A stretch of DNA of 64,000 nt from Salvia splendens (taxonomy: Eukaryota; Streptophyta; Magnoliopsida; Lamiales; Lamiaceae), in assembly GCF_004379255.2 (NCBI RefSeq), contig NC_056049.1:6386001-6450000 (forward strand). Reading direction: 5' to 3'. A program made the position numbers and the translations under genes. This document shows positions 36,862-48,360 of the stretch, one piece after another; the stretch's first letter is position 1, and the number at the start of each line of letters is the position of its first letter. Under the pieces are notes generated by a model, which was not told the origin of the DNA, did no database searches, and saw only the letters and a list, made by a program, of their open reading frames with translations.

Positions 36862-37482
36862 AAAATATAAAAAATTTTATTAAGAAACCTTTTTTCTAAA
36901 ATTACTCTAAATTCAAAAATTTTGAAGGAATTCAGGTGGAAGAAAAGAGACATGGATTGAATTTCGAAATGGACGCGTTAATATGAAAATCAATTCATGC
37001 CTAGCATTTAGCTAGAACCAATCCTGAACACTGGATCTAAGTAGCGAGTATGGTATATTGATCCATGCACCACATAGGTATAATTGGAAATTCCTTCAAT
37101 CTCACTCTGAAATCACCATCTCCAAATCTAATCTCTCTCTCGAAATTGAGAAGCTTATTTTTTAATCTCCCAAAAGTAAGAGTCTTGCATAATTTAATTG
37201 GAGATGTATAAGAGCTGTGTGTCACCTATAAGAGAAAGAAAAGCAACACGACGTGTTCAACACCAGGTTCCTACGCACCGACACTTCCGACATTTCTTGA
37301 TGCTCAAAACCAACACATGGGACCTCACCACGCTTCGATTTAGGCGATAAATTCAGCCACACTTAGTTCGGCACCACATTTCTCTGCGTCGAGAGGAAGA
37401 CGTGCAACAAATTCGCTTGCAAATCCATAGCTAAAAGGGATTGCTGTAAAAAGAGGATACGGCCCCACATCCACCTAATAGA
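36862..37482. other. spacer
   Basis: No gene recognised. Short open frames on the minus strand (37037-37225 and 37363-37596) have no family resemblance. Confidence 0.45.
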
Positions 37483-39373
37483 GCTTCCGCATCGTTGGCT
37501 CGATGCTGTCTCGGTCTCGTCTCGATGCTCCGTCTCGTCCCGTATCCCTCCGCCGAGAGGAGGGTGGCGAGCTGGCTCGCCACGCGCGTTGGCCACGTGG
37601 CGAGCTCCCGTGCGTCTGTGACGCCCACTCGCCAGCCCACAAGTTATATCCGTTGAAAAAAAAATTATTTTTTTTTAATTCCAAAAAAATCGAAAAAAAA
37701 TAATTTCCTCCCAAAAATACTAGCTGTTTATAGTAGTTTTTTTCAATATTTTAATTTTTTTCTATTTTTTAAAGCCCTCAATCACTTTTATAAATATCAA
37801 ATCATTCCCACAAATTATCCACCATAAAAAAACTCCATATTTTCTCTCAAACACTCTGCATTCTTCATCTCAAAATATTATTCTTCTCTCAAATTTAATC
37901 CATTCATGAATCCATTCGAATGATGGAAGAATAGCTAGAAGCAGATCGACGTAGGGAGGAGGAGGAGGAAGCCGCGGCGTGTCAAAAGCGACCCCGGAAA
38001 TACATCCATCGTGACCGGGAGGAAGCTGCCGCCAAGTTGGTACGAGATTACTTTTGTGAGAACCCGGTATGGAGAGATACCAACGGGAGCTATTTCTGCA
38101 TATCGCAAATACATTGGCGGCCCGGGAAGAGTACTTCCAAGAAGGGTTCGACGCTATTAGTCGTCCCAGTCTCACGACGCTCCATAAATGTACTGCAGCA
38201 ATCCGTCAGCTTGCTACTGCACAAACGACGGATTTGTTCGACGAGTACCTGCACATTAGGGATATCACTGGGAGACTGTGTTTGATGAACTTCTGCAAAG
38301 GCGTCCGGGCAGCCTTCACCGACTTCACGAAACAGTGCACGGATTCCCCGGGATGCTTGGCAGCGTCGATTGCATGCATTGGCAATGGAAGAAGTGCCCT
38401 GTGGCGTGGAGAGGATCATACACTAGCGGCCACAATGGCACCCACCCCACCGTTATACTCGAGTCTCGAGGCCGTTTCCAACGACGTCAACGTGCTCAAC
38501 CAATCCGACCTTTTCAGCGAAGTTTTGAATGGTAAAGCGTCGGCCATCAACTTCACCGCAAACAACCGCCAGTATAAAATGAGGTACTATCTTGCCGATG
38601 GCACCTATTCGAAGTGGCTAACCTTCGTGAAGACGTTCAACAGGCCGATAAGCGAAAAATAGGCTTTTTTTGCGCAGAAGCAAGAGGCTGCTCGCAAGGA
38701 TGTGGAGAGAGCGTTCGGGTCGGGTTCTACATGCTCGATTTCACATTATCAAATCCCTGGCTCGTACGTGGTTTATGGAGAATATGGTCTACATCATGTA
38801 TACGTGCATAATCTTGCACAACATGATTGTCGCCGACGAAGGACCTGAAGCGGGAAATTGGTTCGACCTTGAAACCCCGGGAGGCTCTACCGCAAGTAGT
38901 CCGCCTCGCAGTGGAGTGCATCCTTCTTTACAAGAGCGAATGTGTGTTCGGGCAAGGACACGTGATTCTCTCGCCCACGCCCAACTCCATGAGGATATAA
39001 TGGATCACATTTGGGCAAAATTTGGCAATCGTTAGACGATCACCGCATCACTTTCCATGATTATGTGGATTTCAATAAATTATAATATTATGATTTCAAT
39101 TATGTATTTTTTCGTATTTTCGGATGTTGTAATTTTCGTAGTTTTTAATGATTTTATGAATTATTAGTATTAATTTAATATTTCAATGAAATATTAATTG
39201 AATTTATTGGAAATAAAAATAAAAAATGAACTTGAATGAATAGTTAAGAGATGGATGGTTGTAGGTGTTGTCTCTTAGTTAAGAGATAGGGTAAAAAGTG
39301 CAGTGGGGGTCATGAATAGTTAAGAGATGAGGCGGTATTGAGACGGTATTAAGACAGAGATGTGGATAGCCTT
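37483..39373 (+). mobile_element. PIF/Harbinger DNA transposon, copy 1 (defective)
   Basis: Imperfect terminal inverted repeats lie at the left (gagcttccgcatcgttggct) and at the right (ending gatgtggatagcc, followed by TTA). They enclose a broken transposase frame (37921-39035). The right-hand TTA fits the 3-bp Harbinger target site; the left copy is not clear, so the left edge is approximate. Confidence 0.65.
37921..39035 (+). pseudogene. Harbinger transposase (ALP1-like DDE) pseudogene, copy 1
   Basis: Frames change several times. Recognisable pieces in order: RELFLHIANTLAAREEYFQ and LHKCTAAIRQLA (38085-38220), [18 protein letters not shown] with the first catalytic Asp (38338-38400), FTANNRQYKMRYYLADGTY (38545-38610), then after a stop at 38660 the FAQKQEAARKDVERAFG part (38670-38720), and a last frame with IMYTCIILHNMIV to the stop at 39035. 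This nuclease would excise and insert Harbinger elements. Here it is dead. Confidence 0.82.
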
Positions 39374-39789
39374 AGACGCATAACCCTTATGCATTAATCG
39401 GTTATGCGTCTCTGGTTAAGAGCATCCACAGTGAGGCGGACGATAGTCCCCCCGATGCATCGGACGGGCTATCGTCCGCCACTGTAGCCATGCGGACGAT
39501 GCCCGATGCATCATCCGCGCCCTATACATCGTCCGCGGGCGATGGCGTCGAAACACGTATCGTCCGCCCCACTGCGGGTCCCGCGGATAATGCAACGCGT
39601 TTTCCTTTTTTTTCGAAATTTTTATCTATTTAATTTCTCTTTCATTTCCCACACCAATAATTCTCTCTCATCTCCCACTTTCCCCACACACCAATATTTC
39701 ACTCTCAATCTTCCTCACTGAAAAAAATTAGACTCGACGACGACTGGAGTACCTCAGAGGGCATTACTCGGGCTCCACCGAGGTTAATC

Positions 39790-39945
39790 GTCAAAATAGT
39801 CTACGAACAGACATTGGTGAGCTACGTCGTGCTCGCGGCGGAGCATGCCCAGGCGATGCGGATCCCACGTCCGATTCGACATCGGACGATTGTCCGCCGC
39901 GAGCACGATGTAGCTCACCAACGTCTGTTCGCAGACTATTTTGAC
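39790..39945. repeat. 53-bp perfect-like inverted repeat in Harbinger copy 2
   Basis: Left arm 39790-39842 and right arm 39893-39945 are inverted copies with three mismatches and a 50-base loop. The arms hold transposase N-terminal coding sequence ('tggtgagctac' and its complement). Confidence 0.85.
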
Positions 39946-41999
39946 GAGCAACAACGGTGGGGCCCGACGGTTTTTCACCGTCGTTTTAGAATGCGGCGAG
40001 ATCTTTTTCTCAGCATTGTCCAAACGTTGGAGGCACATGATGAATACTTCCAGTATCGGGAAGATGGCATCGGCAGACCCGGACTTACATTGTTGCAGAA
40101 GTGCACAGTTGCGCTCCTGCAGTTGGCCTACGGCACCACGGCGGACATGTTCGACGAGTAACTTTACGTCGGGGAGACAACTGGCCGCGAGTGCCTGAAG
40201 AATTTTTGTAGGAGAGTTGATAAGGCTCATTTCATGCATCGTTTTTAGGGTAAAATGTACGCTACTTGATCGGTTTTAACGCGCAAAACAAGAGTTAAAA
40301 GTGCAGGAATGCTGCTTGACCAAGGCAACAAGGACAAACTGATCAAGCTAGTACAATAGGCGAAAAAGGCCAGATTTCGGGGGAAGTTGATCAAGGGGAG
40401 TAATCAAGCAGTTAAGGAGGGGACCGCTGGATGTCAGAAGAAGGACACGCGAGGCTATGATCTGGATGGTGCGAAGCATTCTGTTATCAAGGACAACGTT
40501 CTAGAAAGGGACACGTGCTGATATATGAGACGCAAGGACGGAGCTGAGTCACGAATTTGTTACTGAAAAGCGTCGTCATTCTAGAAGAAGAGCACGTAGC
40601 AATCAATGAGTCACTCACTCTCAGCATGAGCGAATATTCCCTGCCAAGATCGTTATCCAGCTGGAGGTCGTGCCGAGTCTATAAATAGAGGATGCGCCAC
40701 CACACAAAAGAGGAGATCATTTACTTTCCGTCTTAGTTTAGTTTAGTTCAGTTCTCTAGCTTAGTCCAGTTCTCTAGATAGCTTAGCTTAGCTTAGCTTA
40801 GATAAAGTGTTGCTTAGTTAGAGAGGGCAATTGAAGAAGCGCTGCAGAATACTTGTTATCTGTCGGCGTATTCTTAAGTTTCCCGCCGAGGATCTTCTCG
40901 GTTTACTTGCTTTCTTATTTTCCGAAGTGCTAGCTTAGTTTAAATTTCACGTTGTACTGTTTTAGTTTAATCAAAGTTGTTTTCGTTTTCATCCTCGCAT
41001 TTACTGCTTTAGTTTCAGTTTAGTTACAATGCACTTGACCCAGTAGTTAAAGTTACATTGATCAAGTTAGCAAGTTTAATCCTGCCTAGAGTAAAATCAG
41101 TAGTTAAAAACTCCCAAGTTAAAGCGTGGCAGCAGCCAACCCCTGTTCACTATTCACACATTTTATACACCAACTTCCCAGTGGGATCGACCCCGAACTT
41201 GCCGCTTTACATTGGTAGGAAACAAGTGAGAACGAGTTTGCATCGATCAAGTGGCAACGACATTTGCTAACTGATCCAATCGGTTCGGTTATCTTCAATA
41301 TAACTTGATCCATTCACGAAACCTCTCGTTCGAGGCCTTCCAGGAGTTGTGGAAGCTTATAGCAACACCTATTTGCGAAAGCCGACTGCTGAGGATTTCC
41401 AAGCCCTGATGAAGATGCACGAGACGGCGCACGGCTTTCCTAGAATGCTAGGGAGCATCGATTGTATGCACTGGGAGTGGAAGAATTGTCCGATGGTGTG
41501 GAGAGGCCAATTTACATATGGATACAAGGGCAGCCACCCGACGATGATCATCGGAGCCATCGCTGACCATCGGCTCTGGATCTAGCATGCTTACTTCGAT
41601 GTAGCGGGGTCGAACAACAACATCAACGTCCTCAACTCATCCAACACCTTCAACGAGCAATGCAATGGCAACGGCCCGGCCATCGACTTCACTGCCAATG
41701 GACACCAATATCATATGGGGTACTACTTGGCCGATGGCATATACCCGAGGTGGCCTATTTTTTTGAAGAGGATTAGCTGCCTAATGGGTGAGAAGAGAGT
41801 TTTATTCGCGCAAAAGCAGGAGGCTGCGCGGAAGGATGTGGATCGAGCATTTGGTGTGCTCCAAGCGCGGTGGGCAATAGTGAAGGGTCCGACGCGGTTT
41901 TAGTACAAGGACGTCATCGCCGATGTCATGTATGCGTGCATCATCTTGCATAACATGATAGTCGAACACGAAGGTGGAAGAGTCACCGATTGAGGCGAT
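39893..41999 (+). pseudogene. Harbinger transposase pseudogene, copy 2
   Basis: Part one (39893-40217) reads REHDVAHQRLFADYFDEQ, RRDLFLSIVQTLEAHDEYF and LLQKCTVALLQLAYG up to a TAG at 40159, then CLKNFCRRV. After the inserted LTR, part two (41348-41999) resumes with VEAYSNTYLRKPTAEDFQAL, HGFPRMLGSIDCMHWEWKN (first Asp), GYKGSHPTMI, FTANGHQYHMGYYLADGIY and FAQKQEAARKDVDRAFGVLQ, then CIILHNMIVEHEGG. Stops at 40159, 41583 and 41901 disable it. Removing the insert rejoins the frame (CRRV-VEAYSN), which proves the insertion came later. Confidence 0.85.
40218..41342 (+). mobile_element. solo LTR (gypsy/Athila-like), nested in Harbinger copy 2
   Basis: It begins TGATAAGGCTCATTTCATGC and ends CGAGGCCTTCCA. 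The flanks are AGAGT (40213-40217) and GGAGT (41343-41347), one mismatch. A TATA-like 'ctataaatagagg' lies near 40679 and a pentamer run (ttagc)n near 40783. The stretch CAGTGGGATCGACCCCGAAC near 41179 is familiar from Athila-type LTR ends. No coding sequence. The right edge could be a few bases off. Confidence 0.65.
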
Positions 42000-42604
42000 G
42001 ATGAAGGTAAATCTAGCTCCAGCAGGGCGGCCCCGGCCCACATTCGAGGATTACCGATGGGCTTCAATGAGGTTCTATCTAGACATGCCTCAATGCGCAA
42101 CCAATAAGACCATGCTCAGATCATGAACAACATGATCGAAGAAGTTTGAGACCGTAACCGCAGTTGAGAATTTGTAGTTTTTTTTTTTTCGTAGGGTAAT
42201 ATTTGAATTTTAATGAAATGAAGTTTTTTTCCAATTTTTATAGTATTTTAAATATTCAAATAAATAAAATACTTAGGGCAGTCTATAGGGCATCCCACTG
42301 AATAGGAGGATGAAATGCTGATGTAGTGGAACATAGGGCGCCCTATAAGGCGAACTATAGGGCACCCGATTCTGGATGCCCGACATAGTTATGCGTCTCA
42401 TTTTGCCGGAATTTTAAAATTAAACTTCCTTAAAATGAGAATCTTAATTCCCATAATAACCCAAAAGAGAAATTTGCCATTCCATTAGCTGATGACGAAT
42501 GTTCTTACTTCTTCGTTGGTATCTAGGGTTTCAGATAATCGCTAAATTATCCGATTGATTACACTCGTTGCAGCAATTTGCTGCACCAAAAAAAATTGAA
42601 ATCC

Positions 42605-44158
42605 ATGAGGAACTCAAGGAAAAGATCGCAAGACGAAGACTCCTCCTCTTCATCATCGTCTAAACTCGACCGACACAAAATGGCCCATCACCACCGATAT
42701 CCCGATTTTAATTTTGGGGACTCCTACAATCAATTCACCCCGCATCTCGATTCCGGCCACCGTGTATTTGGTAAGCGAACTAATTCCGCTCCGTATCATG
42801 AAGCACCTTCTGTAGCCCCAAAGTTGAAAATTTTGTGTGATATTGTTGCTAAAACCCCTGCTACGGCTGTGGAGAGTGTACTAGAAGAATCTGGTGTTAG
42901 GGTTTGTCCGGAAGATGTGGTGAAGGTGCTTAAATTGAGTTACGATTGCCCAGGGTCTGCGTTGAAATTTTTCCGGTGGGCGAGTTTGCAGTTGAATGAA
43001 AGGCATAGTGCTCAAGCGTGGGATTTGATTGTTGATTTGTTGGGGAGGAATTGCTTGTTTGAAGCAATGTGGGATGCAATTAAGTCCATGAGGAAAGAAT
43101 TTTTGCTCTCCTTGGCTACTTTTAAGTCAGTATTTGATAATTATGTGGTTTCCGATCGCGTGCAGGATGCTATTACGAGCTTTGAGGTCATGGATCAATA
43201 CGGCATCCCAAGCGATGTTGCAGCATTGAACTGCTTGCTATATGCAATCTGCAGTCATGGAAAGACTCGACTGGCAGAGAATTATTTTCGGATTGTTAAG
43301 GAGAGGGTCAGAGTTGATGGTGAGACGTATGCGATACTACTTGAGGGTTGGGAGAGGGAAAGGGAAGTGGGCAGAGCGCGGTTTACTTTCTCTGAAATGG
43401 TGAGTGATATTGGATGGGATAAGAGGAATGCGCGTGCTTATGATTCGTTCCTGTGTACTCTGATTGAGGGTCCTGATGGAATGCGTGAAGCGATGAAGGA
43501 TTTTAATGCGATGACTGAAAGGGGATGTTATCCCGGGATGAAGTTTTTCAAGTTTGCCATTGATGAATCTGTTAGGAAGAGTGATGTCAGATCAGCGAAG
43601 GTAGTTTGGGATGCGATTGTGGGGAAGAACGTTTGTCTTCCAAACGCAGCAATGTACAAATCATTGATTTCATTGTATTGCAGTACAAGGGAGTTTGACG
43701 CAGCTGAGAAGTTATTAGACGAGATGGTTTATTACCAAGCGTTTCCTGATTCTGAGACCTACGGTGTACTGTTCCATAGCTTGATCGAGCACAAACGGCT
43801 CAGAGAGGCTATTCCTGTGTTCAAGGAGATGGTTAAAAACGAGTTTGTGCCTATGCATCAAGATTGCTGTGCAGCAGTCAAGACGTACATAGCTTCCGGG
43901 GATCCCCATATGGGACTCAAGGTGTGGCGATGTATGATTGAGAGTTACACTTTTGATTTGGATGAAACCGGTAACTTGTTGGTTGTGGGGCTTCGCGACA
44001 TGAACCGGCTTCCAGAAGCAGTGAAGTGTGCCGAGGATATGATTGAAAGGGGGATCAAGTTGAACTCGGCCACGCTTACGAAGTTAAAGCAAAGCCTTTC
44101 TAAAATAGGGAAAACGTTTGCTTATGAGGAACTATTATGTAAGTGGAAGAGTCACTAA
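42605..44158 (+). CDS. pentatricopeptide-repeat (PPR) protein, P class
   Basis: An intronless frame of 517 residues, as usual for plant PPR genes. A Ser-rich N-terminal part (residues 1-70) comes before helical 35-residue PPR units that run from about residue 85 to the end. Examples are SAQAWDLIVDLLGRNCLFEA, DVAALNCLLYAICSHGKT, NAAMYKSLISLYCSTREFD and DSETYGVLFHSLIEHKRL. There is no E or DYW extension, so it belongs to the P class. Such proteins bind organelle RNA and help stability, splicing or translation. Target RNA and organelle cannot be told from the sequence. The first ATG of the frame (42605) is used. It resembles the Arabidopsis At1g77360-type group, from memory and unproven. Confidence 0.9.
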   Translation: MRNSRKRSQDEDSSSSSSSKLDRHKMAHHHRYPDFNFGDSYNQFTPHLDSGHRVFGKRTNSAPYHEAPSVAPKLKILCDIVAKTPATAVESVLEESGVRVCPEDVVKVLKLSYDCPGSALKFFRWASLQLNERHSAQAWDLIVDLLGRNCLFEAMWDAIKSMRKEFLLSLATFKSVFDNYVVSDRVQDAITSFEVMDQYGIPSDVAALNCLLYAICSHGKTRLAENYFRIVKERVRVDGETYAILLEGWEREREVGRARFTFSEMVSDIGWDKRNARAYDSFLCTLIEGPDGMREAMKDFNAMTERGCYPGMKFFKFAIDESVRKSDVRSAKVVWDAIVGKNVCLPNAAMYKSLISLYCSTREFDAAEKLLDEMVYYQAFPDSETYGVLFHSLIEHKRLREAIPVFKEMVKNEFVPMHQDCCAAVKTYIASGDPHMGLKVWRCMIESYTFDLDETGNLLVVGLRDMNRLPEAVKCAEDMIERGIKLNSATLTKLKQSLSKIGKTFAYEELLCKWKSH

Positions 44159-45304
44159 GTTATGCAAAGGTATCACAGTTTTTGGTATTAATTGACATTT
44201 TCATTTGATATTTTCTGATCTGAAAACTATCATGCTCACAGATATTCTGAATTTTACTTGTGTGTCTTGGATTAGTTGGAAATGATGTGATTGTTTCAAA
44301 TTTTGCTTTTCCTCTGGCTAATTAGTTATTCTGTCTAAGAAGGGAGGAGAAAGGCTAGTCTGTGCTTGTGTATGTGGTTCTGTAATTTTTAAAATTTTTG
44401 ATATTATTAAAATTGATGCCAAAAAATTGGTGAGTTTAAGCTTTCTCGTGGAATGAAACTGCAGGATGTTATGGGAATTAGTGAGAGTATTTACTTCAAA
44501 GTTATGCAGTTGTATGCATGCTTTGGTCTAACTGTGGAAGTTGCTAACCATTTTTATTACTCAAGTGTTGTGGTCATAGTAGTATTTGAATTAGATAATG
44601 GCAAAAACAGTATACTACAAAAAATCTTGAAATTTAAACAGCAAAACGTTTTTTTGTCTTATGCCAAACGTAATTTATATAAAACCTATACTCCGAAATA
44701 AATTACAATTCGCGCTCTCGCTTGTTTGTTGCCGCTTTTGGACACAAATTTGTAACAGCTTTCTTGCTTTATATGAACTGGTTGAGGGTTCGTCTAATCC
44801 TCCGTGTCAGGAAGGTGTTTCAATAAAATAAATTATTAAGGACTACTTTAAACCCACTAAACAAATAGTGGTAAACAATATCATTATAAAAAATATAAAT
44901 AACTTCTCTTTAGGTCAATTTCCTTTCAGGCCACTTCTCTTTGCACACTCTATTTTATTTTATAAAGTGGTAAACAATATCATTATAAAAAATATAAATA
45001 ACTTTTGTAATATAAAAAATGTACATAAATATAATGATTAGTAAAATAATTAGAAAACATGTTATGAACGGCTACCTATATTCATTATTATTGGACCTTG
45101 ATGCAAATAGAGAGAAAAGAGAAAATCAAGTAAAATCAATTGGTCTATAAAGTAATAAGATAATTTACTTAAATAACACAATTTAGTAAATTAAACAAAT
45201 AAATCCATCTTAATCAAATTTATATAATTGATTCTTAGGTTCTTAATTAAATAAATGGGCTAACTAATTAGAATTAATTAAAAAGTCTATTAAATGGAAG
45301 TACA
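44159..45304. other. spacer downstream of the PPR gene
   Basis: No gene. A 40-base segment (agtggtaaacaatatcatta and onward) occurs twice, near 44867 and 44968, a local duplication with a period of about 101 bases. Confidence 0.5.
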
Positions 45305-45312
45305 GTACTAAT

Positions 45313-46291
45313 CAATGTTTTAAAAACCGGACCGGACCGGCCGGTTCGACCGGTTCAACCGCGAACCAGTAGGTGGTCCGGTCCGGTTAGCACTATAAAA
45401 CCAGTGACATGTTCAACCGCTATGAACCGCCGAAATCGGCCGGTCGGACCGGTCTGGCCGGGAACCGGAAACCGGTTCAAATGCTTTTCAAAATTTTATT
45501 CTAAAATTTTGGCCTTGATAAGGGTCGAACTCAAGACCTCTCGGTGAACTTACCAACAATTCTACCACTACACCACAAGGACTTCTTGGTAGTAATATGA
45601 ACATAAATTATTTTCATATGTTAAACACGAAATATTTTATCTATATAAACTAATAATTCGTGTTTAATACGTATATATGTATATTAAGAATATGTGATTA
45701 ATTATATTAAAAGTTTACTACTATTTGATTATATACTAGGAGTATTTACTAAATATATGTTTTTAATTTATGTTTATTCATATATCTTTGTGTATAATAT
45801 TATTTTGCCGCATTAATTTTTGAAAATAATAGTATGAACTTATTTATTTTTATACATAAATATTAAAATTTTTATTTACAATAACTTACTACTAGTATAA
45901 TTTATATATTTAATTATATTTGTTGATAAAAAATTAATAAAATTCTATCATTCACTAAAAATATATTCTTTTTAATTTTATATTCTTTTAAGATAATTCA
46001 TTTTAATTTTATATATTCTTTTAAGAAATTGTTAATTTTAATATATTTCTTATATTTTAATTATACTTTTACAATCACTAATATTTTATAATATAGGAGT
46101 TTATAATTATACATAGAGTTTAATACTAGTTTTTAATATTGTGTATTATAATTTATTATTGTATTTAAACTTAACGTCATTAAATATTCTAATATACTAG
46201 TACAAGACTTGTTTTCTATAATAATATTATTAAATGTATAATACTATAATATTAATTGATAAAATATTTGATTAAATTTTATTATTTACTA

Positions 46292-46326
<35 letters not shown>

Positions 46327-46426
46327 CAGTATTCCGGTTCAACCAATGGTTCGACCAGTGAACCGGTTGAACCAGTGAACCAGTAATGACGCCGGTTCGC
46401 TTGCCGGTCCGGTTTTTAAAACATTG
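45313..46426. mobile_element. hAT-type non-autonomous transposon (1.1 kb) with tRNA-like insert
   Basis: The left terminus caatgttttaaaaaccgg and the right terminus ccggtttttaaaacattg are exact inverted repeats. The 8-bp direct repeat GTACTAAT flanks the element (45305-45312 and 46427-46434), the hAT signature. Sub-terminal GC-rich 'ccggttcgaccggttcaacc' motifs are present at the left and 'gaaccggttgaacc' at the right. The centre is AT-rich with a (TA)n run near 46298-46321. A tRNA-like stretch lies at 45511-45590. No transposase. Confidence 0.88.
45511..45590 (-). other. tRNA-like sequence inside the hAT element
   Basis: On the minus strand it has an A-box-like GTGGTGTAGTGGTAGAA and a B-box-like GAGTTCGACCC, with possible end pairing CCTTG/CAAGG. 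The arms are degenerate, so this is not a functional tRNA gene. Confidence 0.6.
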
Positions 46427-46553
46427 GTACTAATTAAGAATTTTTTAGGATGCTATTCGGTTCGATTGATAAAATAGTGTAATGTAACTTCCATCCAAAT
46501 GACCAAATCTAGCTAGTTTTCTGTTAGTTTGACTTTCTTATTTTTGTTCTTTA

Positions 46554-47235
46554 GACCATCCTCATCCATGCTCTTGTGAGCCCGGACCCACAGTTATTAA
46601 ATTTTTAATTCATGCTCTTCCGCAAGAGCACAACACCCACATTCATGCTCTTCCGCAAGAGCATGTTCAGGGGTTCCACCATTCCACTATTCAATCTAAA
46701 TACTTCAATTACTAAAAATATTTCCACAATATTAAAATGCATTAAAAATATTCGATATCATTATAAATTACTAAAAAATTAAAAAGTACATAAATAAAAT
46801 CCTAAAAATTAAAAATTACATAACTAAAATCCTAAAAATTGAGATTAAGAGAGTTTTTTTGGTAGTGTCATTTTTTTTGTGTTTGAAATGAGAGTATTTA
46901 TAGATGAAAGTATGAATTTTAGGGTAAAAATAAATTAAAAGTGTGGAAAAAACGGTTATATTTTATTAGGAAGTGGGAAAATATTTTTTTTATTAAATCT
47001 GATTTTTTCAGATTTTTTCAAAATTTTCAAAAAAAATAATAATAAAAACTGATAAACCAACGGCCAACTAGAGCATGCCACATCGATTGCTCGTGCTCTT
47101 GCCATTGGCACAGATGTACGCTATGCAACGAGCAGGGCCGTGCCGTGCCGTCGGCAAGAGCACAGCGGCGGGCACCTGCATGCCGCGCCGACGGCACGGA
47201 CGCCGTCCTTACTGACGAGCACCGACGGGATGCTC
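46554..47235. mobile_element. PIF/Harbinger-type non-autonomous element (682 bp)
   Basis: The left end gaccatcctcatccatgctc and the right end gagcaccgacgggatgctc are imperfect inverted repeats, flanked by the 3-bp duplication TTA (46551-46553 and 47236-47238). The right part (47060-47230) is CpG-rich. No transposase. Confidence 0.75.
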
Positions 47236-47238
47236 TTA

Positions 47239-48360
47239 GAATAAGAGCAGAGTAGTGAGTATCAATATAAACACTCGGCGTCGTCGTCACCTAATCTCAT
47301 TGTTAATTGTATTAATCTTAATTTCATTCCATCATAATAGATTCATATATATCATTAATCACAGATTCACAATCCAATTCCATTAATTGAGAAGTAACCG
47401 TGATTATGCTAGTATTAATTATTTTTGGTAATGTCTAAAAATCAAAATAGATTCAATTAGCTATTGTCTTTGTGAATTATGTTTAGTAATATTGAAATTA
47501 AAAATAGTTTTTATATTAATTTATTATAAAACTCATTAATTCATTTAGTTATGAATCAATCAATTGTTGGCGAACCAAATGTTCATAAAAAGAGTATAAA
47601 CTAAATTAAAGTGAATCTATAAATTGAACTTTTGTCGAAGTTCATGCTATAAATGGCGTTTTATGTAGTGGAAAGAAAACGGTCTTTTACATGTAACATC
47701 TCTTACGAAAGAGTATCAACAAAGAAAGCATGGATCTAAATTATCTGAATATTATTGGGTTATAAACCAATCCCACATCGGATGAGTGAGGGAAGTTGAA
47801 AAGTGTATATAATTTCTGTTCAACCCCAATTAGTTTGAGGACTTTTGGGAGTGACCCAAAAATAAATTCATGCGGGCTTGATCCAAAGCGGACAATATTA
47901 AACTAATATTGCAGTCATTCATCCTATCAATTATGACTTAGATTAAGCAACATATACAGTACGAATAATTTTTAAAAAGTACCTCATTTGGTGGTGGAAT
48001 TACCAAATTAAAGTCTATGGCTCAGTGTATAAACTATGTATTTCTAATACCAATTGGATCCGACAAACTCTATACGTCCGAGCATGTCACACTTGGGTTT
48101 TCGAGTGAAATTTATCGACGTAGAAATCGACAAGACTCTATAGATATTAATGGACCTATGGAAATTTGAAATATTTGTAAACATACAATATGGGCTATAT
48201 ATAGAAACACCAATTGCAAGTGTTTAATTTGTTGGGTTTCCAAATTTAAGGTCCATTTCAAAACATTAGTTCCACAAACGTAGTCATGCTTATTACCATA
48301 ATTTGAGAAACACCAAAGACATTCATACAATAAGTATAGTATAAATAAGTTGCATACAAA
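47239..48360. other. spacer 3' of the FAR pseudogene
   Basis: No gene. A stretch at 47750-47915 with 'ccaatcccacatcggatgag' and 'gacttttgggagtgaccc' looks like a scrap of a Copia LTR. No ends were found. Confidence 0.45.

Larger units (their letters stand above)
39420..42396 (+). mobile_element. PIF/Harbinger DNA transposon, copy 2 (defective, with nested LTR)
   Basis: The left end gagcatccacagtgaggcgg and the right end (complement gggcatccagaatcgggtgc) are imperfect inverted repeats. Between them lie transposase remnants split by an apparent solo LTR (40218-41342). No clear 3-bp target duplication was found, so the edges are provisional. Confidence 0.6.

Noticed and set aside
39405..42400. 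11-base direct repeat ttatgcgtctc around Harbinger copy 2 as a target duplication
   Set aside because: It is too long for Harbinger and not adjacent to the terminal repeats; part of a local palindrome (gacgcataac/gttatgcgtc).
42578..42604. PPR start upstream of 42605
   Set aside because: The upstream codon is TTG; the first ATG in frame is 42605.
48112..48330. 72-residue minus-strand frame after FAR
   Set aside because: Lies in the probable 3' UTR of FAR, AT-rich, no family match.
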